Part shown: piece after piece, positions 1 to 7,661 of the stretch
Layout: every line of letters begins with the position of its first letter
Position numbering within the stretch: the first letter of the stretch is position 1
Source: a virus
DNA: 63,231 nt
Virus record (IMG/VR): IMGVR_UViG_3300047388_000410
Span: 1 to 63,231 of that record
Reading direction: 5' to 3' (one strand)
Notes under the pieces: model-generated
What the model was told of the DNA's origin: nothing
Seen by the model: the letters and a program-made list of their open reading frames with translations, nothing else
The model's database searches: none
Program-made: the position numbers and the translations under genes

Positions 1-654
1 TAGCGCTTTAACGATATTAGCAACGTCTTGCATTTGCTGCATTCGCCCCGCCGGCATCAGCCGCTCGTTTACTTTCTGCATCTGCTGAAGCGCGGTTTCG
101 TTAAGCACTTTCTCGATAGCTGGCGTTCTGACCATACCGAATCGAACGCAATTTACTCGTACTCCACTCGGCCCTAGCTCCACTGCTAGCATCTTCACAT
201 ACGCCTCAAGCGCCGCTTTTGCCGCGCCAATGACGCCGGTATTGCGGAGATAGAAATCGGGGCAGGGGTTGGAGAGAGCAACAAGCCGGGCGGTAGGCGA
301 AAGCTTATTTTCCCTTATAAGAAACCTAGTCCACCATAAAAAGCTATGCGCAAGATTGTGAAATGTATCTTCTAGTTGTTCAAGAGAAACATCAAGAAGT
401 GAACCGATGCTAGCACCAGTTATACAATGTACTAATACATCAATTTGACCGTTTTGGGCACAAAAAGCATCAAGAGGCAATGCACAAAGAGACAAATTAG
501 CTGCATCTTGTTTTATTAGTCTACGAATCCTTAACTCTTTATGCTCATGATTCCCGCGATGAAATCCTAATGTCTTATATCCATTATCCGTCAGCATCTC
601 CGTAATCGCCCGCCCAACGCCAGCCGTGGCGCCGAGAATGACCGCATTCTTCAT
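1..654 (-). CDS. Short-chain dehydrogenase/reductase, N-terminal 218 residues (gene continues across the window ends)
   Basis: This is an NAD(P)-dependent SDR closest in pattern to enoyl-ACP reductase III (FabL). The N-terminus has the glycine-rich motif GATAGVG (residues 8-14). Later segments KAALEAYVKMLAVELGP and PAGRM match FabL-type proteins. The start ATG at 654 has GGAG eight bases upstream. The reading frame is open to base 1; joined through the 4-base terminal overlap to 63227..63129 it gives a 250-residue protein of normal SDR length. The Lys of the active site is present, but the Tyr expected seven residues before it (FabL/FabI spacing) is Thr, and the FabG-type position four before it is Ile. 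The fold is sure; activity and substrate are not. It lies directly downstream of the sigma-like gene. Confidence 0.88.
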   Translation of the reverse strand, partial: MKNAVILGATAGVGRAITEMLTDNGYKTLGFHRGNHEHKELRIRRLIKQDAANLSLCALPLDAFCAQNGQIDVLVHCITGASIGSLLDVSLEQLEDTFHNLAHSFLWWTRFLIRENKLSPTARLVALSNPCPDFYLRNTGVIGAAKAALEAYVKMLAVELGPSGVRVNCVRFGMVRTPAIEKVLNETALQQMQKVNERLMPAGRMQQMQDVANIVKAL

Positions 655-700
655 TTATTATACTCCATATTATTGTTGACCCATACACATTCTATTATGC

Positions 701-1312
701 TCATCGCTTCTCCCTCTTCATAATAATCTCCTCTGGCGTCATCCCACCACCGTCCACCGCATTCACCATCTGCTCATGCCATGCTAGCGATTCAGGCGAA
801 CCGTTACGCAATTCAATGTTAAGTGGCGTCGGGCCAGATATATACGCCAACATCGCTTCTACGACTTCAACCTTCAGCTTCAGCCTATTTGCCAATTCCA
901 TTGCCGTCGGCTCTCTCCCCAACTCATTCGCCACTTTCACCATCATCTTTCTCAGCTTCGGCAATGTATGCATTAACCACGTCGGCAATCGCGTGGGATT
1001 CTCCAAGCGTTGGACATACGATGATAACGCACTTCTGATGCGCCACGTTGCATGCGCCGAGAATGCAGCACCCTTTTTCGGGTCGAAGGTAATACATGCT
1101 TCCACCAATCCTAGCCGCGCGACTTGCTCTAAATCCTCGCGCTCCGTGCCAATATCGTCTTGATAATATGTGGACGCTAACGACACTGCTAGTGGCTCAA
1201 ACGCCCGACACAACCCTTCAACGGCCGCGTCGTGCTCTGATCCATTTAGCAATTTAATATATTTCGCAATATGCTCCGGCTCAACGGCCGGCTTTCGTCG
1301 TTTCGTTCCCAT
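701..1312 (-). CDS. Phage sigma-70-like factor with regions 2 and 3 but no region 4
   Basis: This 203-residue protein would direct host RNA polymerase to phage promoters. Residues 59-105 read as sigma region 2 (EDLEQVARLGLVEAC, FDPKKG, then FSAHATWRIRSAL), the core-binding and -10 recognition helices. Residues 117-160 (LPKLRKM, NELGREPTAMELANRL) read as region 3. The protein then ends after a short tail, with no region 4 helix-turn-helix for a -35 box. T4 gp55 is a known sigma-like factor that works without -35 recognition, so a similar role in late transcription is inferred. The start overlaps the preceding gene by 32 bases. A possible target motif is described in the findings. Confidence 0.85.
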   Translation of the reverse strand: MGTKRRKPAVEPEHIAKYIKLLNGSEHDAAVEGLCRAFEPLAVSLASTYYQDDIGTEREDLEQVARLGLVEACITFDPKKGAAFSAHATWRIRSALSSYVQRLENPTRLPTWLMHTLPKLRKMMVKVANELGREPTAMELANRLKLKVEVVEAMLAYISGPTPLNIELRNGSPESLAWHEQMVNAVDGGGMTPEEIIMKREKR

Positions 1313-1715
1313 TATGATGCTTTCTGGCCCATCTCAGCCGCTCTCTAAACCCGCTTCGATGCTGCGCAGGAGTCGATACGATGATACGAATAGCCGACTC
1401 CATAACTCTCGGCCTACACCCCAACTGCCCCATCAGCCACAAAAACCCGCCTTCATCTTCGCCCCTATCCGCAATCCACGCCAACACGGTCGAATGCCCC
1501 TCCGCATTATCCACTAGCCACTCTAGCAAATGCCATAGAATCGGCAATGATGCGGTACGCGGATCAAGGTCCAACTCTATTACCGCGGGTGTACCGGACA
1601 CGGCCGCATTCTCGGGCACTTTATTTTCCCTCTCGCATCGATATTTCTCCAACATCTTCCAGCGAGCGGATACGGTCTTTTGTACTCGCGCCATGCGGTG
1701 TTTACGAGACTCCAT
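1281..1715 (-). CDS. Hypothetical protein, possibly the C-terminal half of the 1580..1990 protein
   Basis: I do not recognise this 144-residue protein. It is rich in Trp and Leu in its middle (ILWHLLEWLVD) and basic at the end. The frame is open upstream to 1802, but the protein only looks natural from about residue MESRKHRM or MARVQKTV, and no ribosome binding site precedes either Met. It overlaps 1580..1990 by about 136 bases in another frame. The good coding character of the upstream frame stops near 1690, just where this frame becomes good. A -1 frameshift near the CAAAAG run would fuse the two into one protein of about 240 residues. Confidence 0.55.
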   Translation of the reverse strand: MESRKHRMARVQKTVSARWKMLEKYRCERENKVPENAAVSGTPAVIELDLDPRTASLPILWHLLEWLVDNAEGHSTVLAWIADRGEDEGGFLWLMGQLGCRPRVMESAIRIIVSTPAQHRSGFRERLRWARKHHNGNETTKAGR

Positions 1716-1990
1716 AGCCAGGCTTGTATTAGCACATTGGTTGTCAAAAGTCCATCTGCTTTGTTTAGTGCGTGGGCGGGAAATTTCTTTTCTTTTGCCC
1801 ATTTGCGGATGATAGCGGGCGTAATAGGCTTCTTTTGCTTGCTCACAAAACCAAGCCGATTCATATATTCGACTATGGCATCTATGCCTTTAATCGGAAA
1901 CTCACGCTCTCCGTAATAGGCGCGTAACTTCGTGACGCACTGCTCCAACTCTAGCGCGTGCTGACCGCTACCGACGATAACTCGAATCAT
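1580..1990 (-). CDS. Hypothetical protein with a predicted helix-turn-helix
   Basis: The protein is 136 residues as read. Residues 50-85 (KPITPAIIRKWAKEKKFP) look like a DNA-binding helix-turn-helix of the replication-regulator or small-terminase sort. The last 35 residues are Pro/Arg/Cys-rich and read like an out-of-frame tail, which fits with the frameshift suspicion noted for 1281..1715. The start ATG overlaps the stop of the DUF3987-like gene (1990) by one base, so translation is probably coupled. No specific family is recognised. Confidence 0.6.
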   Translation of the reverse strand: MIRVIVGSGQHALELEQCVTKLRAYYGEREFPIKGIDAIVEYMNRLGFVSKQKKPITPAIIRKWAKEKKFPAHALNKADGLLTTNVLIQAWLWSLVNTAWREYKRPYPLAGRCWRNIDARGKIKCPRMRPCPVHPR

Positions 1991-3264
1991 TATTCGGGTA
2001 CTTCATCAAAACACCGACAACTCGGCGCATAATGCAGCATTCGCGGTCGGCCCATTGTCATATTCAGCATTCCCGCCGCGCCAAGTGTATTCAACGCCTT
2101 CACCGCATCCGTATGCGATAGATGCAACTGCCGATACAACTCGCGCTCCGTCATACACCCCTTACGCTGCAAATACGCCTCCACGCGCTGCTCAACGATC
2201 TTTTCGCTTTGCTGGCTCACGGTTTTCGCTCCTGACCAACCCCGCGTTATCCACATCATGGACTCTTGGCAATAAGTAACAACTTGAAGCGTCGCGTTCA
2301 TTTGGTCTTCGGTGATGCGGATATATGGCGCCGGGTCAACTTCGGTCATACAATATATCATACCCAACTTCTTGACATAGGTATCGAGTCGTGTTAACGG
2401 CTTCGTCTCCATATCGCTCAAATTCTGCTGCCTCAACGTATGCGCACTATACCACGCCGCGTGCATCGCTTCGGCTTCGGGAGACATGCCCACACGTACG
2501 CTCGCTCGTTGCGCCGCTACGCGCTGCCATTCGTCACGAATATCAGCAATGCGCGTCGCTAATGCAAGTACCGCAGCTTGATCTGGTGTGCCCATAATCG
2601 GTTTAGCGATCCCTGTTGCCTCGCCGCCGAAAATCACGAATCGGTTTAACATGCCACCAGAGAAGAACGTCTCTGATAGGTCCAGCCGTACATGCTCTGG
2701 CGTACCATTCAAAATGAGATTAAGGTAATAGTCTTCCGCCGTAATCGAATCCTGAGCCTTCTTAACAATCGCCGCAACTGGTAAAAGCCCAAACGCTTTA
2801 TTAAGAATCGGCTCCAACCGATTTCCACTTCGCGCTGCTGTAGCAAACAAGTCCTTGATTTCGTCATATCGTATCAACACATTCTTCTTCTGCGCCAAAG
2901 TGCGAATCAACCCCTCGGCCGATGATACCGATGTCATTTGATGATGCGCTCGGTCACGAAGCGAATTTGCAATATATTCTTCAACCAAATCACTCGCTGT
3001 TGACTTCTTCGTCCCTGTACCGCCGCAACAGAATATAAAAAAGTTCGTATACGGCCCGGTGCCTTCATCAAATCGCGCTCTATCTCCCAATTCTGCCGCC
3101 ACAAGCGCAAGCATATTAGCGAAGTGAAATGACCGTGGACTCTCGCCTAGATGGTCAACCAAGCGGCGCCACGCCTCAAACACTCCTCGCCACGCTGCCT
3201 CTGGAAATGGCGGTAACTCGCCGCTTAATAATAGCGGCTGGTGGGAATCATCCTCTTCGATCAC
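1990..3264 (-). CDS. DUF3987-like ATPase/helicase with C-terminal winged helix
   Basis: This 424-residue protein resembles DUF3987-type phage replication proteins. Residues 81-90 (GGTGTKKSTA) are a Walker A loop, followed by a VLIRYDEIKDLF segment that suits Walker B. Residues about 361-424 form a small winged-helix domain ending in CRCF. That domain is almost repeated in a separate gene on the other arm (25639..26016). The GTG start overlaps the stop of the preceding micro-gene (GTGA). As there is no other primase or helicase in the genome, this is the best candidate for the replicative helicase or primase-helicase, by inference. Confidence 0.7.
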   Translation of the reverse strand: MIEEDDSHQPLLLSGELPPFPEAAWRGVFEAWRRLVDHLGESPRSFHFANMLALVAAELGDRARFDEGTGPYTNFFIFCCGGTGTKKSTASDLVEEYIANSLRDRAHHQMTSVSSAEGLIRTLAQKKNVLIRYDEIKDLFATAARSGNRLEPILNKAFGLLPVAAIVKKAQDSITAEDYYLNLILNGTPEHVRLDLSETFFSGGMLNRFVIFGGEATGIAKPIMGTPDQAAVLALATRIADIRDEWQRVAAQRASVRVGMSPEAEAMHAAWYSAHTLRQQNLSDMETKPLTRLDTYVKKLGMIYCMTEVDPAPYIRITEDQMNATLQVVTYCQESMMWITRGWSGAKTVSQQSEKIVEQRVEAYLQRKGCMTERELYRQLHLSHTDAVKALNTLGAAGMLNMTMGRPRMLHYAPSCRCFDEVPE

Positions 3265-3431
3265 TTTCGGCTTTCTTCGTCGTATTGTCTGATGGCTTCG
3301 ATTACTAACGGAATAACGCGACGGACGATTTCAACGGCTTCAGAAATTCGCCGTTCGCGATTACAACCTTGACAATTCCAACAAGGCTCATGTCCGTTAC
3401 ACCACTTACACATAATCCTTTTTACACTCAT
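3261..3431 (-). CDS. Small zinc-binding protein (56 aa)
   Basis: The micro-protein MSVKRIMCKWC... carries Cys pairs CKWC and CWNCQGC near the N-terminus, which would bind one zinc ion, followed by a charged amphipathic helix. Its stop overlaps the GTG start of the ATPase gene and its start lies inside the end of 3406..3582, so it sits in a coupled chain. The function is unknown. Confidence 0.6.
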   Translation of the reverse strand: MSVKRIMCKWCNGHEPCWNCQGCNRERRISEAVEIVRRVIPLVIEAIRQYDEESRK

Positions 3432-3582
3432 CACATAACCAACCTTCGACTTCGCTGGTTGATATAAACGTCAGCTTGCCGCGTCGATAACACGAATCAC
3501 AGCCCTTTGACCCCGTATGCTTCGGCCACGTCGCCTTCTTCCCCGCCGTTGTAACAGAAAATCGCTTCTGTTGGTATTTCAA
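3406..3582 (-). CDS. Small zinc-ribbon protein (58 aa), TTG start
   Basis: The frame begins with TTG eight to ten bases after a strong GGAGG that lies inside the last codons of the glycosyltransferase gene, and the TTG overlaps that gene's stop. The protein has two Cys pairs (CDSC about residue 28 and CDEC about residue 50) spaced as in a zinc ribbon, with a basic N-terminus. The overlaps on both sides and the Cys pattern support a real gene. The function is unknown. Confidence 0.6.
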   Translation of the reverse strand: MKYQQKRFSVTTAGKKATWPKHTGSKGCDSCYRRGKLTFISTSEVEGWLCDECKKDYV

Positions 3583-4730
3583 ACGAAACCTCCTGCTTCG
3601 CGCTTAATAAATCCTGTAAAATTTGTATCGTACCATCCATCGCCCCATAAAGTCATTAACCTCTCAAAATATTCTTGATACTGATACTTTACCACATCCA
3701 AGCTAAACCTGTTCCTCGCATACTCCCTCAAATGCATCGGACCCCAAAGTTTATCAACATTTCGCACAGCCCACATAGCCTCGCCAAGTGTACGAACGCG
3801 GTAGCCAACTTGACCATCAGGTACGGTACTGCTAAAAACACCCCAATCGCTAGTGATGACAGGAGTGCCACAGAAAAGACTCTCGACATGAACGCCCTCC
3901 CAAGGTCCGATATATGTTGTAGGCACAAATAGTGCTCTCGCCTTCCCCATAAATTCTGCGCGTTCTTTGACACCTAAAACACCAACATATTCGATATGAT
4001 CGCCTTCAATAGTTAATTCAGCAGCCTTGATATATCCCGGTCGATAGTCGATAACACCCTGACCTGCAATCTTCAGCTTCTTCCCGAGCCGCCGTGTTGT
4101 CTCAACAGCCAACTCAATTCCTTTACGCCGCACGAGCCGTCCCATATACGCGAAGTAATCGGACTTTTGATTACGTGTCGTGAGTGGAAAATCAGTCGGA
4201 TCAAAATAATTTGGAATAACTGCATCATACGATGAACCATCATTCTGATTTAACTTGCCGTACAAATAATGCATCCACGCATATGACTCAAAAACACGAT
4301 ATGCGCTAAAAACGCCTTCATACCCTATGCCGAATTCAACGGCCATATGCTGCGGAAATGCATCAGCAATCGGCTTTTGACATACGCCGCCGATTAAACA
4401 AATAAAATCACGCGGTTGAATGCGTTTTTTAATTTCAGCAATAGCGTTATTATTTGCATGTTGCCAATACGATAGTTTGCTGTCCCATTGAATCGCAAAG
4501 AAATCTTTTGTATAATCGTTATCTCCCCACCATTTTTTATGATGCGCTTCGTCCATGATAACGATATGCTCAGTACATGCAGCTTCGTTTTGATAGCCGG
4601 CGTAGAGATAAACTTCGTGGCCGAGTGAGTGCATCATGTTACAAAAATTTCTAACCTTAGTGCCATATGCGCACATACAATAGGTACGTGTAGTTTGAAC
4701 ATGCGGCAACGATATACAATGCAACCGCAT
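3579..4730 (-). CDS. Glycosyltransferase, GT-B fold (GT1/GT4-like)
   Basis: This 383-residue protein has the C-terminal donor-binding half of GT4-type enzymes: YFAYMGRLVRRKGIELAVE, KLKIAGQG, then the EX7E-like segment HVESLFCGTPVITSDWG with a nucleotide-sugar contact Glu, and a C-terminal helix. The N-terminal half is the acceptor side. It would transfer a sugar from a nucleotide-sugar. In phages such enzymes modify DNA bases, virion proteins or host surface sugars, and nothing here decides which. The start has a GAAGG ribosome binding site. Its neighbours are a coiled-coil gene upstream and zinc micro-genes downstream. Confidence 0.8.
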   Translation of the reverse strand: MRLHCISLPHVQTTRTYCMCAYGTKVRNFCNMMHSLGHEVYLYAGYQNEAACTEHIVIMDEAHHKKWWGDNDYTKDFFAIQWDSKLSYWQHANNNAIAEIKKRIQPRDFICLIGGVCQKPIADAFPQHMAVEFGIGYEGVFSAYRVFESYAWMHYLYGKLNQNDGSSYDAVIPNYFDPTDFPLTTRNQKSDYFAYMGRLVRRKGIELAVETTRRLGKKLKIAGQGVIDYRPGYIKAAELTIEGDHIEYVGVLGVKERAEFMGKARALFVPTTYIGPWEGVHVESLFCGTPVITSDWGVFSSTVPDGQVGYRVRTLGEAMWAVRNVDKLWGPMHLREYARNRFSLDVVKYQYQEYFERLMTLWGDGWYDTNFTGFIKREAGGFV

Positions 4731-4757
4731 TTTACTTGAACCTTCGCTTTGCCGGCG

Positions 4758-5741
4758 TCATGGGAGCTTTATCTCCTTCCGCGCCTGCGCCCGTACCGCG
4801 GCCAAGTCTGCGCGAAGTTGAATCGCTTGCCTCCCCTCCTTACAGATCACCAAGCCGCCTATATCTTCGCACCAATGCGTTCGGAGACTCCCGCACTCGT
4901 CCTCCAGCCGGGCAATCTCCGCTTCCAACGGCGCCCGCACTGCGGCGGTGTAGGAGGCGGCGAGGGCGGCGGTGTCGTCAAAGGCCGCATCGCACTGAAC
5001 GCGAATGTGCGCTGGTGTTAACGGACTGACCGAAATGAATGCCAAGATGTCCCGCAGCCCCGCCGCGGTCGCCTGCGCGGCGTCGCGCTCGGCTTCTACG
5101 TCACGCATCGGGTGCTTCACGCAGACGTGAATATGCGCGGAAAGGGCCTCGTCATTCGCGTCTGGCGTGCCCGGCGGATACATCTCGCCGCAGAAGGCAC
5201 ACCTAAGCTCTTGCGTCTCGCGCACCATCTTGCGGACCCACTCCCGAGCCTCGTCCCGCTCCTCGGTGAGCCGGGCGTTGTCGGCCTGGAGTCGGTCAAT
5301 CGCTTCCTCAACATTCAGGCCAACGCTCGCGTTCGGGTCCAATTCCCAGACGCGCGCAGCCTGCTCCAAAGCAGCCATCGCCTCGGCTTTCCAAGCAATA
5401 CCGCGCTCCCGCTGCCGGATGTTCTCGGCCTCCATCTTTGCCCAGCTTGAGCGCGTCCAACGTGTCGCAGCATCGGCTGCCGCTTGCAGGTCACGTAGCT
5501 CGGCCTGCGCGGTGGCGAGTTGGGCCTCTACGTCGGCCCGGTTGTGCCGTGCCTCTTCTCGGAAGTCGGCCGCGAGGTCTTCGCGTAGTTGATTCTGGTC
5601 CTGCACTCTCGCTTTCCACTTGTCTCGCTCGGCCTCCAGCGGCGCGCGGACGGCGCGGAATGCCGCGACTGCCAGCCGCACGAATTCTTCGCTGGCACTA
5701 TTCGGGGCGACCAGCGCCCGCGCCCGCTCCTCATCTGTCAT
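4758..5741 (-). CDS. Coiled-coil protein of unknown function with a CxxC...H..H site
   Basis: The protein is about 327 residues and mostly alpha-helical and charged, with long Ala/Glu/Arg heptads. In the middle, CAFCGEMYPPGTPD followed by HIHVCVKH makes a C2H2-like zinc site inside the coiled coil. The sequence ...PLEAERDKWKAR and ...PLEAEIARLED near the two ends suggests an internal repeat. The start at 5741 is chosen because ATG overlaps the stop of the upstream gene (ATGA) with GAGGAG in front; the longer frame to 5786 is less likely. Confidence 0.65.
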   Translation of the reverse strand: MTDEERARALVAPNSASEEFVRLAVAAFRAVRAPLEAERDKWKARVQDQNQLREDLAADFREEARHNRADVEAQLATAQAELRDLQAAADAATRWTRSSWAKMEAENIRQRERGIAWKAEAMAALEQAARVWELDPNASVGLNVEEAIDRLQADNARLTEERDEAREWVRKMVRETQELRCAFCGEMYPPGTPDANDEALSAHIHVCVKHPMRDVEAERDAAQATAAGLRDILAFISVSPLTPAHIRVQCDAAFDDTAALAASYTAAVRAPLEAEIARLEDECGSLRTHWCEDIGGLVICKEGRQAIQLRADLAAVRAQARKEIKLP

Positions 5742-6037
5742 TTTAGCTCCTCGATAAACCCTGGCGTCGCCCGGCACAATACACACGCCGACTTCGCCTT
5801 CTCATGTGTATTCGGGCACTTTACAAATCCTTCTCGCGGACATCGGCCGCATACGAGCCCCGACGATATAAAGCCACCGCAGGTTTCGCACATGGTGCCA
5901 GCGGGCCAGGAGGGGCCGCCATAGGTTGATGCTACAATTTCGCCTTCAGCATCAGCTAACGCGATAGCGTAGTCATCATCAACCAGTTCGCCGTCTGGCC
6001 AATCGTTTTGAATATTGATAAGCTTCGACTCGTTCAT
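5738..6037 (-). CDS. Zinc-binding hypothetical protein (99 aa)
   Basis: The start at 6037 overlaps the stop of the MazZ-like gene (ATGA). The N-terminal half (DDDYAIALADAEGEIVA) looks like a short sheet-helix unit. The C-terminal half has four Cys pairs or near pairs (CETC, CGRC, CPNT..., CVLC), suggesting two zinc ribbons. The family is not recognised. Confidence 0.6.
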   Translation of the reverse strand: MNESKLINIQNDWPDGELVDDDYAIALADAEGEIVASTYGGPSWPAGTMCETCGGFISSGLVCGRCPREGFVKCPNTHEKAKSACVLCRATPGFIEELK

Positions 6038-6567
6038 GCCGTCCCCCGACACTTCGTATGATCTTCGCCAGGAATACGAACACGACCGCAGGAGAAGCAG
6101 AGAGGGTCGTAGCGAGGCACTTTTGGCTCGGCCGGCTTCTGTGTCGTCGTCATTGATCGCATCAATTCCGCTGCCTTCCCCTTCACCGGCCGATCGTCAA
6201 CTAGATTACCCGTAGCCTTCGCATCCAACAGAATCGCCACACACGCCATAGCATGTGCCTCGTGAGGATATCCAGATTCGGGGTCAGCGTCTTCGCCATC
6301 CAACGCTGCCATTAAATGCCGCATCGCCGCGCTATAATAAATCGTCCATTTAACTTTCTTGCTACGCCAGTTGAAAGCGCCGTATTTTTTTGCGCCAAGC
6401 TCCATGATCTTTGAGAGATATGCGATGCTAGCCGGCGGAATCGTCCAGATATTCGGCTTATCGGTGCCGAGACGGTCTTTGGGATTGGTTAAACAACAAC
6501 AATCACCGGGTTCATATTCTGGCTTACTGCAATGAGAGCAAATATAACCTTTATGACTATCAGCCAT
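6034..6567 (-). CDS. MazZ-like dATP/dGTP diphosphohydrolase (PF18909/DUF5664-type)
   Basis: The protein is 177 residues. The core from about residue 28 (NPKDRLGTDKP, then LGAKKYGAFNWR, AAMRHLMAALDGEDAD, HEAHAMACVAIL) matches the phage family typified by MazZ, a MazG/HisE-fold enzyme that removes pyrophosphate from dATP and dGTP in phages that replace adenine with 2-aminoadenine (Z). It has extra Cys clusters at both ends (CSHC...CCC and CFSC...C). PurZ, the other key Z enzyme, is not found in this genome, so a Z genome cannot be claimed. It is translationally coupled to a DUF4406 gene, another nucleotide-type enzyme. Confidence 0.75.
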   Translation of the reverse strand: MADSHKGYICSHCSKPEYEPGDCCCLTNPKDRLGTDKPNIWTIPPASIAYLSKIMELGAKKYGAFNWRSKKVKWTIYYSAAMRHLMAALDGEDADPESGYPHEAHAMACVAILLDAKATGNLVDDRPVKGKAAELMRSMTTTQKPAEPKVPRYDPLCFSCGRVRIPGEDHTKCRGTA

Positions 6568-6908
6568 TACACCCTCTCACACGCCAACAGCGTCTCAAGA
6601 CTCAAATACACTCTCGACGCTCCATTCCGTGCAATAAACCGCTGCTGTTCACGATCGGCGCCGCTCGATTCACCGGGCAGGCGCAAAAACGCATCACACG
6701 TATCGAGCCACTCAAAGTCATACGCAAGCCAAGTCTCGTACTCATGCGGATGCATCAGATGCCAGAACATGGTAAGATGCGGGATAAATGGGATGAAGCC
6801 GGCGTCGAGCAATACATTACCTGCATCAATAGCACGCTTTGTATTTGTTACCGGATCGCCTGTACTGTAGGGACCCGCGACGTAGATTCTAATCTTGCGC
6901 TTTGTCAT
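6567..6908 (-). CDS. DUF4406-like / nucleoside 2-deoxyribosyltransferase-like protein
   Basis: The 113-residue protein begins with a Rossmann-like strand and loop (IRIYVAGPYSTGD) and has PFIPHLTMFW, YDFEWLDTCDAFLRLPGESSGAD and a C-terminal strand, the pattern of DUF4406 and DUF1937 proteins. These are related to nucleoside deoxyribosyltransferases, which exchange bases on deoxyribose. Any role in phage nucleotide metabolism is inferred from the fold and from the MazZ-like neighbour. The start overlaps the upstream stop (ATGA). Confidence 0.75.
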   Translation of the reverse strand: MTKRKIRIYVAGPYSTGDPVTNTKRAIDAGNVLLDAGFIPFIPHLTMFWHLMHPHEYETWLAYDFEWLDTCDAFLRLPGESSGADREQQRFIARNGASRVYLSLETLLACERV

Positions 6909-7312
6909 TGCGGATTCTCTCCTTTCAACACTTTCAAATGTTCATAGCCTTTTCTAGCGCCTCTGGTATACCAACTTATTGTACTCGTAACTACGCCAAA
7001 CCGTTTGGCAATATCTCCATTTGATAAACCTTTAGCCCGTAATTTGGGAATGCTATTTAATTGTTCTTCGGTTAGCTTACGATTCTTGCGATCAAAAGCG
7101 CAATGACAAGAACGGCATAGACCGATATAATCGTTCATATCGTAATATCGTCTAGAAACATTAGCCCATTCAAGCCAGCCGTCTTTTCGCCCGCAGTGCT
7201 CACAAATCTTCGGCCGGCCTTTTAGGCGCTGAATGCGAGTATGCGCTCCCTTATATGAAACAGCATTACCTTTCCAACTGAAGTTTTGAGCACCACGCTG
7301 ATTAGGATTCAT
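6905..7312 (-). CDS. HNH endonuclease with C-terminal resolvase-type helix-turn-helix
   Basis: The 135-residue protein has an HNH zinc nuclease core: CEHCGRKDG (about residues 37-45), a central WANVSRRY, then LCRSCHCAFD. The C-terminal 50 residues (EEQLNSIPKLRAKGLSNGDIAKRFGVVTSTIS) form a helix-turn-helix like those of resolvases. This is a typical free-standing homing endonuclease layout. It sits between genes with four-base overlaps, so insertion has not disturbed translation. Confidence 0.82.
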   Translation of the reverse strand: MNPNQRGAQNFSWKGNAVSYKGAHTRIQRLKGRPKICEHCGRKDGWLEWANVSRRYYDMNDYIGLCRSCHCAFDRKNRKLTEEQLNSIPKLRAKGLSNGDIAKRFGVVTSTISWYTRGARKGYEHLKVLKGENPQ

Positions 7313-7494
7313 TGAGTTTGTGGGTTAGTGCCTTTTATAAGGTGCTTATGACAATCTGAAGTATGCGCAATCAGCATTGAAGCTGTTGTAAATCTTCGCC
7401 TACATTGAATACACTGAAATTCTTCGGAATCAAATAGAGTCTCTACCGTTACCGGCATTCCGCACATATGCCCTGGTACGATTATATGTGTCAT
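7309..7494 (-). CDS. Small C2H2-type zinc-finger protein (61 aa)
   Basis: Residues about 28-50 (CIQCRRRFTTASMLIAHTSDCH) have C-x2-C-x12-H-x5-H spacing close to the eukaryote-type C2H2 finger, including the aromatic after the second Cys. Both ends overlap neighbours by four bases. It could bind DNA or a protein; the function is unknown. Confidence 0.6.
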   Translation of the reverse strand: MTHIIVPGHMCGMPVTVETLFDSEEFQCIQCRRRFTTASMLIAHTSDCHKHLIKGTNPQTQ

Positions 7495-7661
7495 GCCATT
7501 AGCTCCTCTAGGCTCTTTCCTTTATTTCGCTTTTTTGGTACTGGCCCCTTCACCCACCACTTACCACTAAAACACTTCGGGCATCGCGGCGGATGCGGTT
7601 TGCGGTCGCTCATCCATATCCAACCGCACCCAACGCGCTTACAACGAAACGCCTTACGCAT
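7491..7661 (-). CDS. Small zinc-ribbon protein (56 aa)
   Basis: The Cys pattern CKRVGC...CPKC, with aromatic and basic residues, points to a zinc ribbon. The start is uncertain. ATG at 7661 overlaps the stop of 7654..7812 and gives 56 residues; ATG at 7682 or 7694 would add 7 or 11 residues. None has a clear ribosome binding site. The function is unknown. Confidence 0.55.
   Translation of the reverse strand: MRKAFRCKRVGCGWIWMSDRKPHPPRCPKCFSGKWWVKGPVPKKRNKGKSLEELMA

Noticed and set aside
651-704. 17-codon frame between the sigma-like gene and the SDR gene
   Set aside because: It overlaps both neighbours as ATGA, but it is too short and featureless to call; the GGAG inside it is better explained as the SDR ribosome binding site.
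6034-6567. Complete 2-aminoadenine (Z-genome) pathway
   Set aside because: A MazZ-like gene is present but no PurZ-like or DatZ-like gene is seen, and the MazZ-type family also occurs outside Z phages.
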